NCBI GenBank assembly: GCA_963838735.1
Contig: CAWISG010000003.1
Location: 124,001-188,000 of the forward strand
DNA: 64,000 nt
Source: Parerythrobacter_A sp963838735
GTDB taxonomy: Bacteria > Pseudomonadota > Alphaproteobacteria > Sphingomonadales > Sphingomonadaceae
Direction: 5' to 3'
In this document: in pieces, positions 26,655 to 35,736 of the stretch
How positions within the stretch are numbered: the first letter of the stretch is position 1
Layout: every line of letters begins with the position of its first letter
The notes under the pieces: model-generated
Told to the model about the DNA's origin: nothing
The model's input: the letters and a program-made list of their open reading frames with translations, nothing else
Databases searched by the model: none
Translations under genes and position numbers: made by a program

Positions 26655-27590
26655 CAGGCCACTCCAGCAATCACGCGCGCGACCAGATCGGGATCGAAGG
26701 GGCGCAAATCGTCAATCTTTTCACCCACGCCGATGGCATGGATCGGCAGGCCGTATTGCTGCGCCGCCGCGACCAATACGCCGCCGCGCGCGGTGCCGTC
26801 CAGCTTGGTCATCACCAGCCCGGTCACGCCCGCAACCTCGCGGAACACGTCGATTTGCGCCAGCGCGTTCTGGCCATTGGTCGCATCCAGCACCAGCACG
26901 ACATCGTGCGGTGCTTCGGGGTTCAACCGGCCCAGAACTTTCCGGATCTTCGCCAGCTCGTCCATTAACTCGCGCTTGTTCTGCAACCTGCCGGCGGTAT
27001 CGACCACCAGCGTGTCGATGCCTTGCTCAGTCGCGGCTTTTACGCCGTCGAACACGATGCTGGCCGGGTCGCCACCTTCCGGGCCGCGTATCAGCGGCAC
27101 GCCGACGCGGTCCGCCCAAGTGGCGAGCTGGCCGATAGCAGCGGCGCGGAAGGTGTCTCCTGCGGCCAGCATTACGCCGTAATCGTCTTGCGTGAACCAG
27201 TGCGCCAGCTTGGCGATGGTGGTCGTCTTGCCGCTGCCATTCACCCCGATGACGAGGATGACTTGCGGGCGGGGGAAGGCGGTGATTTCCAGCGGCTTGG
27301 CGACGGGGCGCAGGATTTCGGCGATTTCTTCGGCCACCGCTTCCTTCAATTCGCGTTCGGTAATGTTCAGGCCGAACCGTTTTTCCGCCAGACTGTCCCG
27401 GATGCGCGCAGCGGCGGCGGGACCGAGGTCTGACAGGATTAGTGCGTCTTCCACCCCGTCCAGCGTGGCATCGTCCAGCTTCGCCGTAGCCAATGACGCC
27501 GGTGAGGTTGCCTGCCAAATTCTGGGACAGCCGGTCGGAGGTTTTGCGAAACCCCCCGAACATGCGTTGCGACCAGCTCGTCTCGCTCAT
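26654..27590 (-). CDS. ftsY: Signal recognition particle receptor FtsY, interrupted by a one-base frameshift
   Basis: SRP receptor GTPase for co-translational membrane targeting. NG domain landmarks: GVNGSGKTTTIAKLA (P-loop), DTFRAAAIGQL, DTAGRLQNKRELMDEL, TKLDGTARGG. The N-terminus MSETSWSQRMFGGFRKTSDR starts at 27590 in a different frame from the main body; one extra base within 27492-27494 (GTC ATT GGC) separates them. Corrected length is 311 aa, normal for an FtsY with a short acidic domain. Without correction only a 279-aa body from a TTG remains. FtsY is essential, so an error in the sequence is the likely reason. Confidence 0.93.
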
Positions 27591-28762
27591 CGGAGCATGC
27601 CTTCTTCCAAGCGCGTGGGGCGAACGGTGGCAATGGTGCCGCGCGGTGTGCCTTCGGGCACCGCCACGCGGGTGAAAGCGGGCGTGTAGCCGGTGCCGTC
27701 GGCCTCGGCCAGTACCTGCATTTCCTCGCCTACCTGTGCGGCCAGCCATGCGTCGCGCGCTGTGCGAACGTCGGCGCGCAGTTCGGCGGCGCGGGCTTTC
27801 ACGACGGCGCGTTCGACCTGCGGCATTCGCGCAGCCGGTGTGCCGGGGCGGGGCGAGTAGGGAAAAATATGGCCGTGGACGATATCGAGTTCGACGATGA
27901 TGGAACGGTTCGCCGCATGCGCCGCATCGCTTTCGGTCGGAAACCCGGCGATGAGGTCCGCGCCGATGGCAAGATCGGGGCGGCGCGCCCTCAGCCGCTG
28001 CACCAGCGACACCGCATCATGACGCAAGTGGCGGCGTCTCATGCGTTTGAGGATCAGGTCGTGGCCATGCTGCAGCGAGAGATGCAAATGCGGCATCAGG
28101 CGCTGTTCTGTCGCAAACAGCTCTTCCAGCAGCGGGTCGATTTCGACCCCGTCCAGGGACGACATGCGCAGGCGTTTGAGCGAGGGGAACGCGCGCAGAA
28201 TGGACGCCACCAATGCGCCCAGGGGCGGTGTGTCGGGCAAATCGTGCCCCCAAGAGGTCACATCCACCCCCGTCAGCACAACTTCCGCTGCACCCTGTTC
28301 CAGATGGCGCTCCACGTCACGCAGTACGGCGGCGATGGGCTGCGACCGGCTGGCCCCGCGTCCCTGTGGGATGATGCAGAAGGTGCAGGCGTGATCGCAC
28401 CCGTTCTGTACCGCTACGAAGGCACGGGTGCGGCGCATAGGTTCGACATGCACGGGTGCGGGGACATTCCAGCTGCGCGGATCGAGTTTGGCGGTGTTGG
28501 GGATCAGGCCGTCCACCTCCGGCATGGCGGCGAGCTCGTCGCGGGCAACTTCGGCAGCGCAGCCTGTCACCAGAATACGCGCATCGGGCCGGTTGCGGCG
28601 GGCGCGGCGGATCGCTTGCCGGGTCTGGCGCACCGCTTCGGTGGTGACGGCGCAGCTGTTGATGGCGACGACATTGTCTTCACCCGCCAGCAGGTCGCCG
28701 ATGCGCTCGCTCTCGGCGATGTTCAAGCGACAGCCGAGCGATATGACCGCAGCATTCCTCAT
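27587..28762 (-). CDS. mtaB: tRNA (N6-threonylcarbamoyladenosine(37)-C2)-methylthiotransferase MtaB
   Basis: Radical-SAM enzyme converting t6A37 to ms2t6A in tRNAs decoding ANN codons. N-terminal UPF0004 domain with cluster cysteines (SLGCRLN, SCAVTTEA, VTGCAAE), then the radical-SAM CxxxCxxC in GCDHACTFCIIPQGRG and a C-terminal TRAM domain. 391 aa. MtaB rather than MiaB by SLGCRLNIAES and GxDVTSWG. The ATG at 28762 overlaps the dapF stop (ATGA), and its own stop overlaps the ftsY start. Confidence 0.93.
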   Translation of the reverse strand: MRNAAVISLGCRLNIAESERIGDLLAGEDNVVAINSCAVTTEAVRQTRQAIRRARRNRPDARILVTGCAAEVARDELAAMPEVDGLIPNTAKLDPRSWNVPAPVHVEPMRRTRAFVAVQNGCDHACTFCIIPQGRGASRSQPIAAVLRDVERHLEQGAAEVVLTGVDVTSWGHDLPDTPPLGALVASILRAFPSLKRLRMSSLDGVEIDPLLEELFATEQRLMPHLHLSLQHGHDLILKRMRRRHLRHDAVSLVQRLRARRPDLAIGADLIAGFPTESDAAHAANRSIIVELDIVHGHIFPYSPRPGTPAARMPQVERAVVKARAAELRADVRTARDAWLAAQVGEEMQVLAEADGTGYTPAFTRVAVPEGTPRGTIATVRPTRLEEGMLR

Positions 28763-29562
28763 ATCGCAAACGTGCCGCGAAAACTTTCCTGTGCGGGGCC
28801 GGTCATGGTGATGGTGCCGCCCTCCTGCCAGGCCACGGTCAGCGTGCCGCCTGGCAGGGTTACTTGCACGGGCGACGTCACCAGCCCGCGCCGGATGGCG
28901 GCAACCGCGGTGGCACAGGCCCCCGTGCCGCACGCTTGCGTCAGCCCCGCACCGCGCTCCCAGACACGCAGGGTTATGCCCTCGGCGGTGATGCTGGCGA
29001 CGTTGACGTTCACGCCTTCGCGAAACAGCGGATCGGTTTCGATGGTCGCGCCGATCCGGGCAAGATCGATGTCCGCCGCGTCGGGCACGAAGAACACGAC
29101 ATGCGGGTTGCCGACATTGACCGCGTCGGGTGCTTCCAGACCGTCCCACCCGACCGGCATGGCGCGGGTATCCATCGAATAGGCGAGCGGAATGGTGTTC
29201 CAGGCAAATTGCGGCTCGCCCATATCGACGTTGGCGCCGCCATCGGACGCGGACAGCGCGATGACACCGCCCGCCGTTTCCACCTTCGCGTCCCGACCAT
29301 GGAGCAGGGCGACGCAACGCGCCGCATTGCCGCAGGCTTCCACCTCGCCGCCGCCGCTGTTGAAAATGCGCATCCTGAATTCCGCGCCGTCTTCGGTGGC
29401 AGGCTCCAGCCGGATCAGCTGGTCAAAGCCGATGCCGCGATACCGGTCCGCCAGCGCGATGACCGTGGCATCGGGCACATCGGGCAGCGCCGCGTCGCGC
29501 GCATCCAGCACGACGAAATCATTGCCCAGCCCGTGCATTTTTATGAAAGGAACGCGCGCCAT
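28759..29562 (-). CDS. dapF: Diaminopimelate epimerase
   Basis: Cofactor-independent epimerase converting L,L- to meso-diaminopimelate for peptidoglycan and lysine. Both catalytic cysteines are visible: in GGGEVEACGNAARC and in TQACGTGACATAV. 267 aa, start MARVPFIKMHGLGNDFVVLD. First gene of the dapF-mtaB-ftsY-yciB chain. Confidence 0.97.
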   Translation of the reverse strand: MARVPFIKMHGLGNDFVVLDARDAALPDVPDATVIALADRYRGIGFDQLIRLEPATEDGAEFRMRIFNSGGGEVEACGNAARCVALLHGRDAKVETAGGVIALSASDGGANVDMGEPQFAWNTIPLAYSMDTRAMPVGWDGLEAPDAVNVGNPHVVFFVPDAADIDLARIGATIETDPLFREGVNVNVASITAEGITLRVWERGAGLTQACGTGACATAVAAIRRGLVTSPVQVTLPGGTLTVAWQEGGTITMTGPAQESFRGTFAI

Positions 29563-29617
29563 ACGCGCCAGCCTCTATGCGGCAGGTCGCGCCCCGTCCA
29601 GCGCCGCGTCCGCCATT

Positions 29618-31354
29618 TCAGGCCGACAGGGCTGCGCCCTGTGTATCGCCGCCGACCGCCGGATTTGCTCCCGGGGCGGGTGTGTCGTTGAGCAGGCCGG
29701 CGTCCGCAAGCCGTGCCGCGACGTCGTTGGCGGTTTCGGGGCGGCCATAAAGATACCCCTGGCCCTTGAGTTGGCCCTTGCCGCGCAATGCTTTCAGAAT
29801 CTTGCCGTCCTCGATGCCTTCGGCGGTAATTGGCAGGCCGAGCCCTTCGCCCAGCGCGATGATCGCCTCGATCAGCTTCTGGTTACCGTTTTCGGCATTC
29901 AGTTCCCCCACGAAGCTGCGATCGATTTTGAGCCGGTCGAACGGCAGTGCGCGCAACTGGGCCAGGCTTGAAAAGCCTGTGCCGAAATCGTCGAGGCTGA
30001 TCTGCACGCCCTGATTTTTGAGGCTGGTAATCATCGCGCGCACTTGTCCGATATTGTGGTGCAGACAGCTTTCGGTGATCTCGACTTCCAGCCGTTGCGG
30101 CGGAAAATTGTGTGTAACCAACAGCTTCAGCAGCTTTTGCGCAAACCACGGATCACGCAGCTGCACCGGCGAGATATTGACCGACAGCGTCAGGTGCGGC
30201 GCCCAGCCCAGCGCGTCCTGCATGGCAGTGGCGATCAGCTGTTCCGACATGGTGCCGATAACGCCCATTGCCTCGGCGACGGGAATGAACACTGTCGGTG
30301 CGACCAGACCGTGCTCGGCGGATTGCCAGCGCGCCAGCATCTCGAAGCCGACGATGGCGCCGGTCTCGATGTCTATCTGCTGTTCGTAATAGGGCACGAA
30401 CTCGCCGTTTGCGAGGCCGTGGCGGATACCCGCCTCCATCGTGCTGCGATGGCGCAATTCGGTTTCCATTGCCGGTTCGAAGCGCGCATGGCAGTTCTTT
30501 CCCTGTTTCTTGGCGTGGTACATGGCAATGTCCGCGCGGTGCATCAGCCTTTCGGCAAGGGCGGCATCGTCTTGCGGCGCTTCATCCGGATCGGCAGCTA
30601 TCGCTTCGGTCGTAGCGATGCCGAGCGAGATCGTTGTTTCGACCGGCAGGCCGTCTACCGGCTGCTGTCTGGAAATCGAATCGATCAGCGCGCCTGCGAC
30701 CAGGTCGAGCTGTTCGGGCCGCATCGTGTCGTACAGCAGCGCGACGGCAAATTCGTCACCGCCTATGCGCGCGACCGCATCGCTGGCCGAAAGGGTGGAA
30801 CGCATCCGGTCGGCGGTGCTGCGCAAGACGGTGTCGCCGACCTGGTGACCGTTGAGGTCGTTGACCTGCTTGAAATTGTCGAGGTCGATCATCAGCATGG
30901 CGACACCCTGCGGAGCAAAACCGGCAACGCCGCTGTCGCGTTGTGCCAGCAGTGCGGCAGTCGCGGGGATGATGCTGCGCCGATTGAGGCATCCGGTCAG
31001 CGGGTCGGTTTCCGCCAGTTCGCGCGCGACCTTCTCCGCATTGCGGCGCTCCGCCACTTCGGCAAGCAATTCGCGATACCGCCGCATCCCGAACACCACG
31101 AGGGCGATATTCAGCAGCAGCGCGTTAATCAGCACGAGGTCGGGCGCATTTTCGCCGAAAAACCAGCTGCGCGCGATTTGCGGCAGCACGGTGCCGCCAG
31201 TGCCGACGAACAGCAGCACCGCCGTGACGGATATGCCCAGTGCAACGATATCGCGCTCTGCCCGGCGTTTGGGGTCGCTGGCGCGCCGTCTTTCCGGCGG
31301 TGTGGAAGTATCAGGCGGCGTCATTCGCTGGTGCGACCGGTTTGTTCGGCCCAT
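29618..31354 (-). CDS. Membrane-anchored GGDEF-EAL cyclic-di-GMP turnover protein
   Basis: 578 aa. Two hydrophobic segments (about residues 38-58 and 73-90), then a diguanylate cyclase domain with intact GGDEF (198-202 in RIGGDEFAV) and a phosphodiesterase domain whose signature reads EML (338-340) with a conserved downstream DDFGTGFSSL. No RxxD inhibitory site precedes GGDEF. Both activities look possible, since metal-binding Glu is kept in EML. No sensory domain apart from the membrane part. Start at 31354 follows GAGGGGG; an ATG ten codons in is possible. The gene stands alone, opposite to the EVE protein. Confidence 0.9.
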   Translation of the reverse strand: MGRTNRSHQRMTPPDTSTPPERRRASDPKRRAERDIVALGISVTAVLLFVGTGGTVLPQIARSWFFGENAPDLVLINALLLNIALVVFGMRRYRELLAEVAERRNAEKVARELAETDPLTGCLNRRSIIPATAALLAQRDSGVAGFAPQGVAMLMIDLDNFKQVNDLNGHQVGDTVLRSTADRMRSTLSASDAVARIGGDEFAVALLYDTMRPEQLDLVAGALIDSISRQQPVDGLPVETTISLGIATTEAIAADPDEAPQDDAALAERLMHRADIAMYHAKKQGKNCHARFEPAMETELRHRSTMEAGIRHGLANGEFVPYYEQQIDIETGAIVGFEMLARWQSAEHGLVAPTVFIPVAEAMGVIGTMSEQLIATAMQDALGWAPHLTLSVNISPVQLRDPWFAQKLLKLLVTHNFPPQRLEVEITESCLHHNIGQVRAMITSLKNQGVQISLDDFGTGFSSLAQLRALPFDRLKIDRSFVGELNAENGNQKLIEAIIALGEGLGLPITAEGIEDGKILKALRGKGQLKGQGYLYGRPETANDVAARLADAGLLNDTPAPGANPAVGGDTQGAALSA

Positions 31355-31474
31355 TCCCCCTCTTCATTCGATGGCACGGTGTGCCAGACGCCTATGAAAA
31401 GTTGGTTAAGGCCGGGTTGCTGCGCCGGTTGCCCGCGCTATGGCAGCATGGCACTTTTCTTCGAGGAACACGTC

Positions 31475-31900
31475 GTGGCGCGATACTGGCTGATGAAATC
31501 CGAACCCGATGTCTATGGCTGGCAGGAGTTGGTGGAGGAGGGCGAGGGCACCTGGGACGGAGTGCGCAACCACAAGGCAAAGAACAATCTCGCCGCGATG
31601 GAAGTGGGCGACCTGGCGTTCTTCTATCATTCCAATATCGGGCGCGAGATCGTGGGTATCGCGCGGATCACGGTGGCAAACATCACCGATCCGACCGACC
31701 CGACGGGCAAGTGGGCTGCGGTGAAGCTGAAGCCGGTCGAGCTGCTGCCGCGTCCGGTCACGCTCAAAGAAGTAAAAGCCGACCCCGCACTGGCGGAAAT
31801 GGAGCTGGTCAAGCTGATGCGGCTGTCGGTGTGCGAAGTGCGCGACACGGAATGGAACCACATTCTCGAACTGGCGAAACAGCCTGCCGACCAGCGATAG
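31475..31900 (+). CDS. EVE domain protein
   Basis: 141-aa PUA-like EVE protein, a fold thought to read modified bases in RNA or DNA. ARYWLMKSEPDVYGWQELV, GTWDGVRNHKAKNNL and MEVGDLAFFYHSN are the family landmarks. The GTG at 31475 has GAGGA 8 nt upstream and gives the usual family N-terminus; an ATG at 31449 is in frame. Its natural ligand is not known. Confidence 0.9.
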   Translation: MARYWLMKSEPDVYGWQELVEEGEGTWDGVRNHKAKNNLAAMEVGDLAFFYHSNIGREIVGIARITVANITDPTDPTGKWAAVKLKPVELLPRPVTLKEVKADPALAEMELVKLMRLSVCEVRDTEWNHILELAKQPADQR

Positions 31901-31976
31901 AACGCGCCGTCCCGTTTTGCGACATGCGGGTGGTCGCGCGGTGCAAGGTGGTTAGCAACCCCTTAACGCCGCCGTC

Positions 31977-32180
31977 ATGCGCAGATCACTTGTTGTCACC
32001 GACGATGCCGCCCGCCATCCCTTCCTCGCCTCGCTCCCGCCGCATGTGCGCAGCGGCAACGGCGCGGTCCTCACCCGTGCGCCGGTGCGCCGGGTGCTGC
32101 ACCTGTCGCATGACGACTGGCGCGGCTTCTGGCTTGCCTATGCTGGCTGCTTCTTGGCGGTGTCGATCTTTATCTTCTGA
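31977..32180 (+). CDS. Small hypothetical protein with C-terminal membrane helix
   Basis: 67 aa. A polar, basic N-terminal part is followed by one hydrophobic stretch (GFWLAYAGCFLAVSIFIF) that ends at the stop, as in tail-anchored proteins. It fits between the EVE gene and the convergent MFS gene (3-bp gap). No family recognised; no clear ribosome site. Confidence 0.5.
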   Translation: MRRSLVVTDDAARHPFLASLPPHVRSGNGAVLTRAPVRRVLHLSHDDWRGFWLAYAGCFLAVSIFIF

Positions 32181-32183
32181 CGG

Positions 32184-33578
32184 TTATCCGGCGTTCGCGA
32201 CAGCAGCCCTTCGTTCGGCGCGGTAAAGCCTGCCGCCTAGCCACGCGGAAACGAGGCACATTCCTGCGCTCAGCAGCAGTTGCTCGCCAACCGCGATACC
32301 CAGCGCGGTCAATCCCATCGACACCACCGCGCCGATGACCATCGCCAGTGAATTGACGATATTGTTGGCCGCAATCGTGCGCGCGGCGCGTTCCTGCGCG
32401 ACGCGCGTCGTTAGAAACGCATAGAGCGGCACCACGAAGAAACCGCCCGCCACCGCGATGCCCAGCAACATGCCGAGCAGCGGTATCGCCAGCGGTTGGG
32501 CGACGAAGTCCGACACATCGAGCAGGCCGACGATACCTGTGTTGTCCCACATGCGCGCAACGAGGTAGAACCCGACGACGAACAGCCCCATGATGATAAC
32601 GGATACGGGCGAGAAGCGCGCGGACACCCTACCCTTGAGCAGGGAATTGATGCCGACCGAACCTATTGCGACGCCGACCGAGAAAATGACGAGGAACAGG
32701 CTGGCGACCTGCGGGCTTGCCGATAGCTGGTTCTTGGCCAGCGGCGGGAACTGGATGAACAGCACCGCGCCGATGGTCCAGAAAAAGCTGATGGCGAGGA
32801 TGGCGTAATAGACCTCGCGGTTGTGGACCGTATCGCGCACCAGGCGCCACGACATTATGATCTGGTCCGCGATGCCGAATGGAATGAAGGTGGCGAGGCG
32901 CAGCGCCTTCGAAGCGTTCGCGTCGCGCAGTTTATGCACCAGCGGAAATTCGACCTTGCCCGGCACCAGCGGCGGTGCCGGCGGTACCTGCCGGCTGACG
33001 AAATAGGCGATGCAGGATGTGACGACGATGGCCACCAGCGCAGCCTGCACCGGAATCCAGCCCGCCAGAATAGTGCCGGTCAGGATGGCGACATAGGTAC
33101 CCGCCTCGACCAGCCCGGTGCCCGACAGCACTTCCTCGCGCTTAAGGTGCTGCGGCAGGATGGCGTATTTGATGGGGCCAAGGAATGCCGACTGCACTCC
33201 GGTCAGGAACAACGCGAACAGCAGGATCGGTATGGCCACGGTATCCACCGCGATGCCCTGCCACGCCATGTAAAGGCCCGTCGCCCCGATCAGCATGAGA
33301 ATTATCTCGCACGCCTTCACGCGGCGGATTATCAGCGCCTTGTCGGTGGTATCCGCCAACTGTCCGGCAAAAGCGGAAAACAGCACGAAGGGCAGGATGA
33401 ATATGCCCGATGCCAGCCCGCTGAAGATCGTCTCGTCTTCCTGCGAATTATAGACGGTATAGACCACGAACAGGACCATCGCGGTCTTGTAGAGGTTGTC
33501 GTTGAAGGCGTTGAACAGCTGCGTCACGAACAGCGGCAGGAAGCGGCGCTGAGACAGCAGGTGCATCGTGGTACTCAT
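32184..33578 (-). CDS. MFS transporter, LplT-like (lysophospholipid transporter family)
   Basis: 464-aa twelve-helix major facilitator. RRFLPLFVTQLFNAFNDNLYKTAM and the loop GQLADTTDKALIIRRVKACE resemble the LplT group that flips lysophospholipids inward for reacylation. No acyltransferase domain is fused or adjacent. The ATG at 33578 (MSTTMHLLSQRR) is preferred over upstream frame extension. Divergent from pgsA, which would make phospholipid turnover a shared theme, but substrate is inferred only. Confidence 0.78.
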   Translation of the reverse strand: MSTTMHLLSQRRFLPLFVTQLFNAFNDNLYKTAMVLFVVYTVYNSQEDETIFSGLASGIFILPFVLFSAFAGQLADTTDKALIIRRVKACEIILMLIGATGLYMAWQGIAVDTVAIPILLFALFLTGVQSAFLGPIKYAILPQHLKREEVLSGTGLVEAGTYVAILTGTILAGWIPVQAALVAIVVTSCIAYFVSRQVPPAPPLVPGKVEFPLVHKLRDANASKALRLATFIPFGIADQIIMSWRLVRDTVHNREVYYAILAISFFWTIGAVLFIQFPPLAKNQLSASPQVASLFLVIFSVGVAIGSVGINSLLKGRVSARFSPVSVIIMGLFVVGFYLVARMWDNTGIVGLLDVSDFVAQPLAIPLLGMLLGIAVAGGFFVVPLYAFLTTRVAQERAARTIAANNIVNSLAMVIGAVVSMGLTALGIAVGEQLLLSAGMCLVSAWLGGRLYRAERRAAVANAG

Positions 33579-33704
33579 ACGCCTGTTCGCCAGCAGCCCC
33601 GGTTCATTAAGGCCAGCGTCTAGCGCAATGCGGCACCCGCACAAGTGCAGCCGCATCGCCAGCAGGCTTTTGCACTGCGATGCATTGGTCTAGGGCAGGG
33701 CAAC

Positions 33705-34313
33705 ATGCTGACGTTGCCCAATATCCTCACGCTGTCGCGCATCGTCGCCGTGCCGCTGCTGGCGGCGCTGTTGTGGTGGCCGCAATGGAATTTCGGCTAT
33801 GCGCTGGCCTTCGTGCTGTACTGCCTGATGGGCATTACCGATTATTTCGATGGCTATCTCGCGCGGTCCAGCGGCACCGTGTCGAAACTCGGCATGTTCC
33901 TCGATCCCATCGCGGACAAGATCATGATCGCCGCCGTTATCCTGGTGCTGACGGCGCAGGGCTATCTGCGCGGGCCGTATGTAGGCGATCTGCATGTGAT
34001 TGGAGGTCTTGTCATCCTTATCCGGGAGATTGCGGTGTCCGGCCTGCGTGAATTTCTGGCCGGATTGCAGGTATCGATGCCGGTTACCAAGCTGGCGAAG
34101 TGGAAAACGACCTTGCAGCTGGTGGCACTCGGCTCGCTGATACTGGGCGGCGCGGTGCATGGCCCGCCGCCGCTATCGCTGGAAGACGCGGTGCGACCGT
34201 TGGCGGAACAGTGGATCCATCTGGTCGGCCTCGCCTGTCTGTGGGGCGCGGCGGTGCTGACGGTGATAACAGGCTGGGACTACCTGCGCGTCGGCGTGCA
34301 GCACATGGATTGA
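33705..34313 (+). CDS. pgsA: CDP-diacylglycerol--glycerol-3-phosphate 3-phosphatidyltransferase
   Basis: Makes phosphatidylglycerol phosphate from CDP-DAG and G3P. CDP-alcohol phosphotransferase motif complete: DYFDGYLARSSGTVSKLGMFLDPIADKI. 202 aa with four or more hydrophobic helices; MLTLPNILTLSRIVAVPLL is the standard N-terminus, fixing the ATG at 33705. Confidence 0.95.
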   Translation: MLTLPNILTLSRIVAVPLLAALLWWPQWNFGYALAFVLYCLMGITDYFDGYLARSSGTVSKLGMFLDPIADKIMIAAVILVLTAQGYLRGPYVGDLHVIGGLVILIREIAVSGLREFLAGLQVSMPVTKLAKWKTTLQLVALGSLILGGAVHGPPPLSLEDAVRPLAEQWIHLVGLACLWGAAVLTVITGWDYLRVGVQHMD

Positions 34314-34325
34314 GTTGGGGATTAC

Positions 34326-34370
34326 CCCAGCAAAGGCTATCCCAGCAAAGGCTATCCCAGCAAAGGCAGG
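34326..34370. repeat. Three tandem copies of a 15-bp unit at the pilZ 3' end
   Basis: CCCAGCAAAGGCTAT occurs at 34326-34340 and 34341-34355, with a variant ending GCAGG at 34356-34370. The third copy is the C-terminal coding end of the PilZ gene; each unit read on the minus strand encodes PLLG-stop. It arose by local duplication across the stop codon. Confidence 0.9.
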
Positions 34371-34684
34371 CCGAAGCGGTCTCGCGGGTCTTCACGGTCG
34401 AATTCCTCCACCGGCACGTAACCGAATTTCTCGACCATTTTCTGGTGTAGCGGCGTGTCGAATTTCACGCCTGCATTCTTGCCGCTGCGCCATGCGACCC
34501 GGCCCGCGACCTTCGCCTTGCCGCCAAGCCCGATGACGACAGGCGACCCCTCGGCCACATCCGCCGCACCGGTTTCGATCATGCAGCCGCCGCAGCCTAG
34601 GTTATAAAGACGCACCGACATCGTGGTGTCCACCACGGTGAGCTGGATTTCCTGATCGGATTCGAACCGGCTGTAGGACCGCAT
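34352..34684 (-). CDS. PilZ domain protein
   Basis: 110-aa single-domain PilZ protein, likely a c-di-GMP receptor or a degenerate homologue. RSYSRFESDQEIQL offers a partial RxxxR-like start (R2, R6) and YNLGCGGCMIET matches the (D/N)xSxxG position with Leu-Gly-Cys in place of the usual Ser, so nucleotide binding is uncertain. The ATG at 34684 has GGAAGGG 9 nt upstream, and that site can be locked in a hairpin. Its stop lies in a tandem repeat. Confidence 0.8.
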   Translation of the reverse strand: MRSYSRFESDQEIQLTVVDTTMSVRLYNLGCGGCMIETGAADVAEGSPVVIGLGGKAKVAGRVAWRSGKNAGVKFDTPLHQKMVEKFGYVPVEEFDREDPRDRFGLPLLG

Positions 34685-34693
34685 GGTGTGCTT

Positions 34694-34713
34694 CCCTTCC
34701 GGCGCGGGAAGGG
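34694..34713 (-). promoter_or_regulatory. Hairpin occluding the pilZ ribosome binding site
   Basis: On the minus-strand RNA, CCCUUCC pairs with GGAAGGG across a 6-nt CGCGCC loop; the 3' arm is the Shine-Dalgarno sequence itself, 9 nt before the AUG at 34684. Such an arrangement can act as translational control or an RNA thermometer. Confidence 0.4.
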
Positions 34714-34735
34714 CCCTCTTGTTTTCTGGTTGGAG

Positions 34736-34796
34736 GACACCCCTAGCTGGCGATTTACCAAGATTTGGTGAAAGCGCTTGTGTCCAGAGGGGTGTC
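34736..34796. promoter_or_regulatory. Nested dyads between oxyR and pilZ
   Basis: Outer arms GACACCCCT (34736-34744) and AGGGGTGTC (34788-34796) enclose an inner dyad TTACCAA/TTGGTGA (34755-34761/34765-34771). This is the only gap between oxyR's stop and pilZ, so it may combine a terminator for oxyR with an operator for pilZ. Confidence 0.35.
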
Positions 34797-34805
34797 GGGG
34801 CGCGC

Positions 34806-35711
34806 CTATTGCGCCAACTCGGCGCGGATTTCCCCGGCAAGCAGGCGAAACTCGTCGGCACGCGGAGACTTGGTGCGCCAGATAAGCGCGATCTCGCGGT
34901 GCGCATCGTCGCTTTCCAGCGTACGCAGCACGACCTTAGTATTGTTCAGCAGCCCGGCGCGCGAGGCCATGTCCGGCACTATCGTCAGCCCGAGGCCGTT
35001 ATCCACCATCTGCACCAATGTATGCAGGCTGGTGCCGACCATGGTTGCCGCCGCTCTCAGTTCCGGGCGGCTGCACGCGGCCAGCGCATGTTCGCGCAGG
35101 CAATGTCCGTCCTGCAAAAGCAGCAGCCGGTCCGCGTCGATGGTGTCGGGCAAGACCGGGTCGGGGAACGCATCGCTTTCCGTAGCCGGTATCGCCAGCC
35201 CAAGGCGATCCACGCCAACACTTTCGCGCTCTACTTCGCCCACGGCGAAGGGGAGAGCCAGCAGCACGCAATCTACGCGTCCCGCATGCAGCGCCGCGAC
35301 TGCCGCCGCGCTGGTATCCTCGCGCAGTTTCAGGTCTAGCGCCGGTCGCGTCTTACGCAGCTTGGGCAGCAGACGCGGCAGCAGGAACGGCGCGATGGTC
35401 GGAATGACCGCCAGCCGCAACTCGCCCGACAGCGGCGTACCGCTGGCGCGCACCAGTTCCTCAAGATCGGACGCCTCGCGCAGGATGCGGCGTGCACGCT
35501 CCACGACGTTTTCGCCCAGCGCGGTAAAGCGCACGACCCGCCGGCTGCGCTCCACCAGCGTGGTGCCGAGCAGTGATTCCAGCTCGCGGATGCCTGCGCT
35601 CAAGGTCGATTGCGACACGAAGCTCGCTTCCGCCGCACGCCCGAAATGCCCCTGCTCGTGCAGCGCGGCGAGGTATTGCAGCTGTTTGAGGGTGGGCAGG
35701 TATGTGGTCAT
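34806..35711 (-). CDS. oxyR: LysR-family peroxide regulator OxyR
   Basis: 301 aa: N-terminal winged helix (LPTLKQLQYLAALHEQGHFGRAAEA, SQSTLSAGIRELE) and a LysR substrate domain. The redox pair is present as Cys204 and Cys213 in LLLQDGHCLREHALAACSR, the same nine-residue spacing as Cys199/Cys208 of E. coli OxyR. Peroxide would form the disulfide and activate defence genes; no catalase or AhpC gene is adjacent. The ATG at 35711 gives MTTYLPTLKQ. The frame continues open upstream only because it runs through an intergenic repeat. Confidence 0.93.
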   Translation of the reverse strand: MTTYLPTLKQLQYLAALHEQGHFGRAAEASFVSQSTLSAGIRELESLLGTTLVERSRRVVRFTALGENVVERARRILREASDLEELVRASGTPLSGELRLAVIPTIAPFLLPRLLPKLRKTRPALDLKLREDTSAAAVAALHAGRVDCVLLALPFAVGEVERESVGVDRLGLAIPATESDAFPDPVLPDTIDADRLLLLQDGHCLREHALAACSRPELRAAATMVGTSLHTLVQMVDNGLGLTIVPDMASRAGLLNNTKVVLRTLESDDAHREIALIWRTKSPRADEFRLLAGEIRAELAQ

Positions 35712-35736
35712 GAGCGGCTCCTGAGAACCCCTTACT

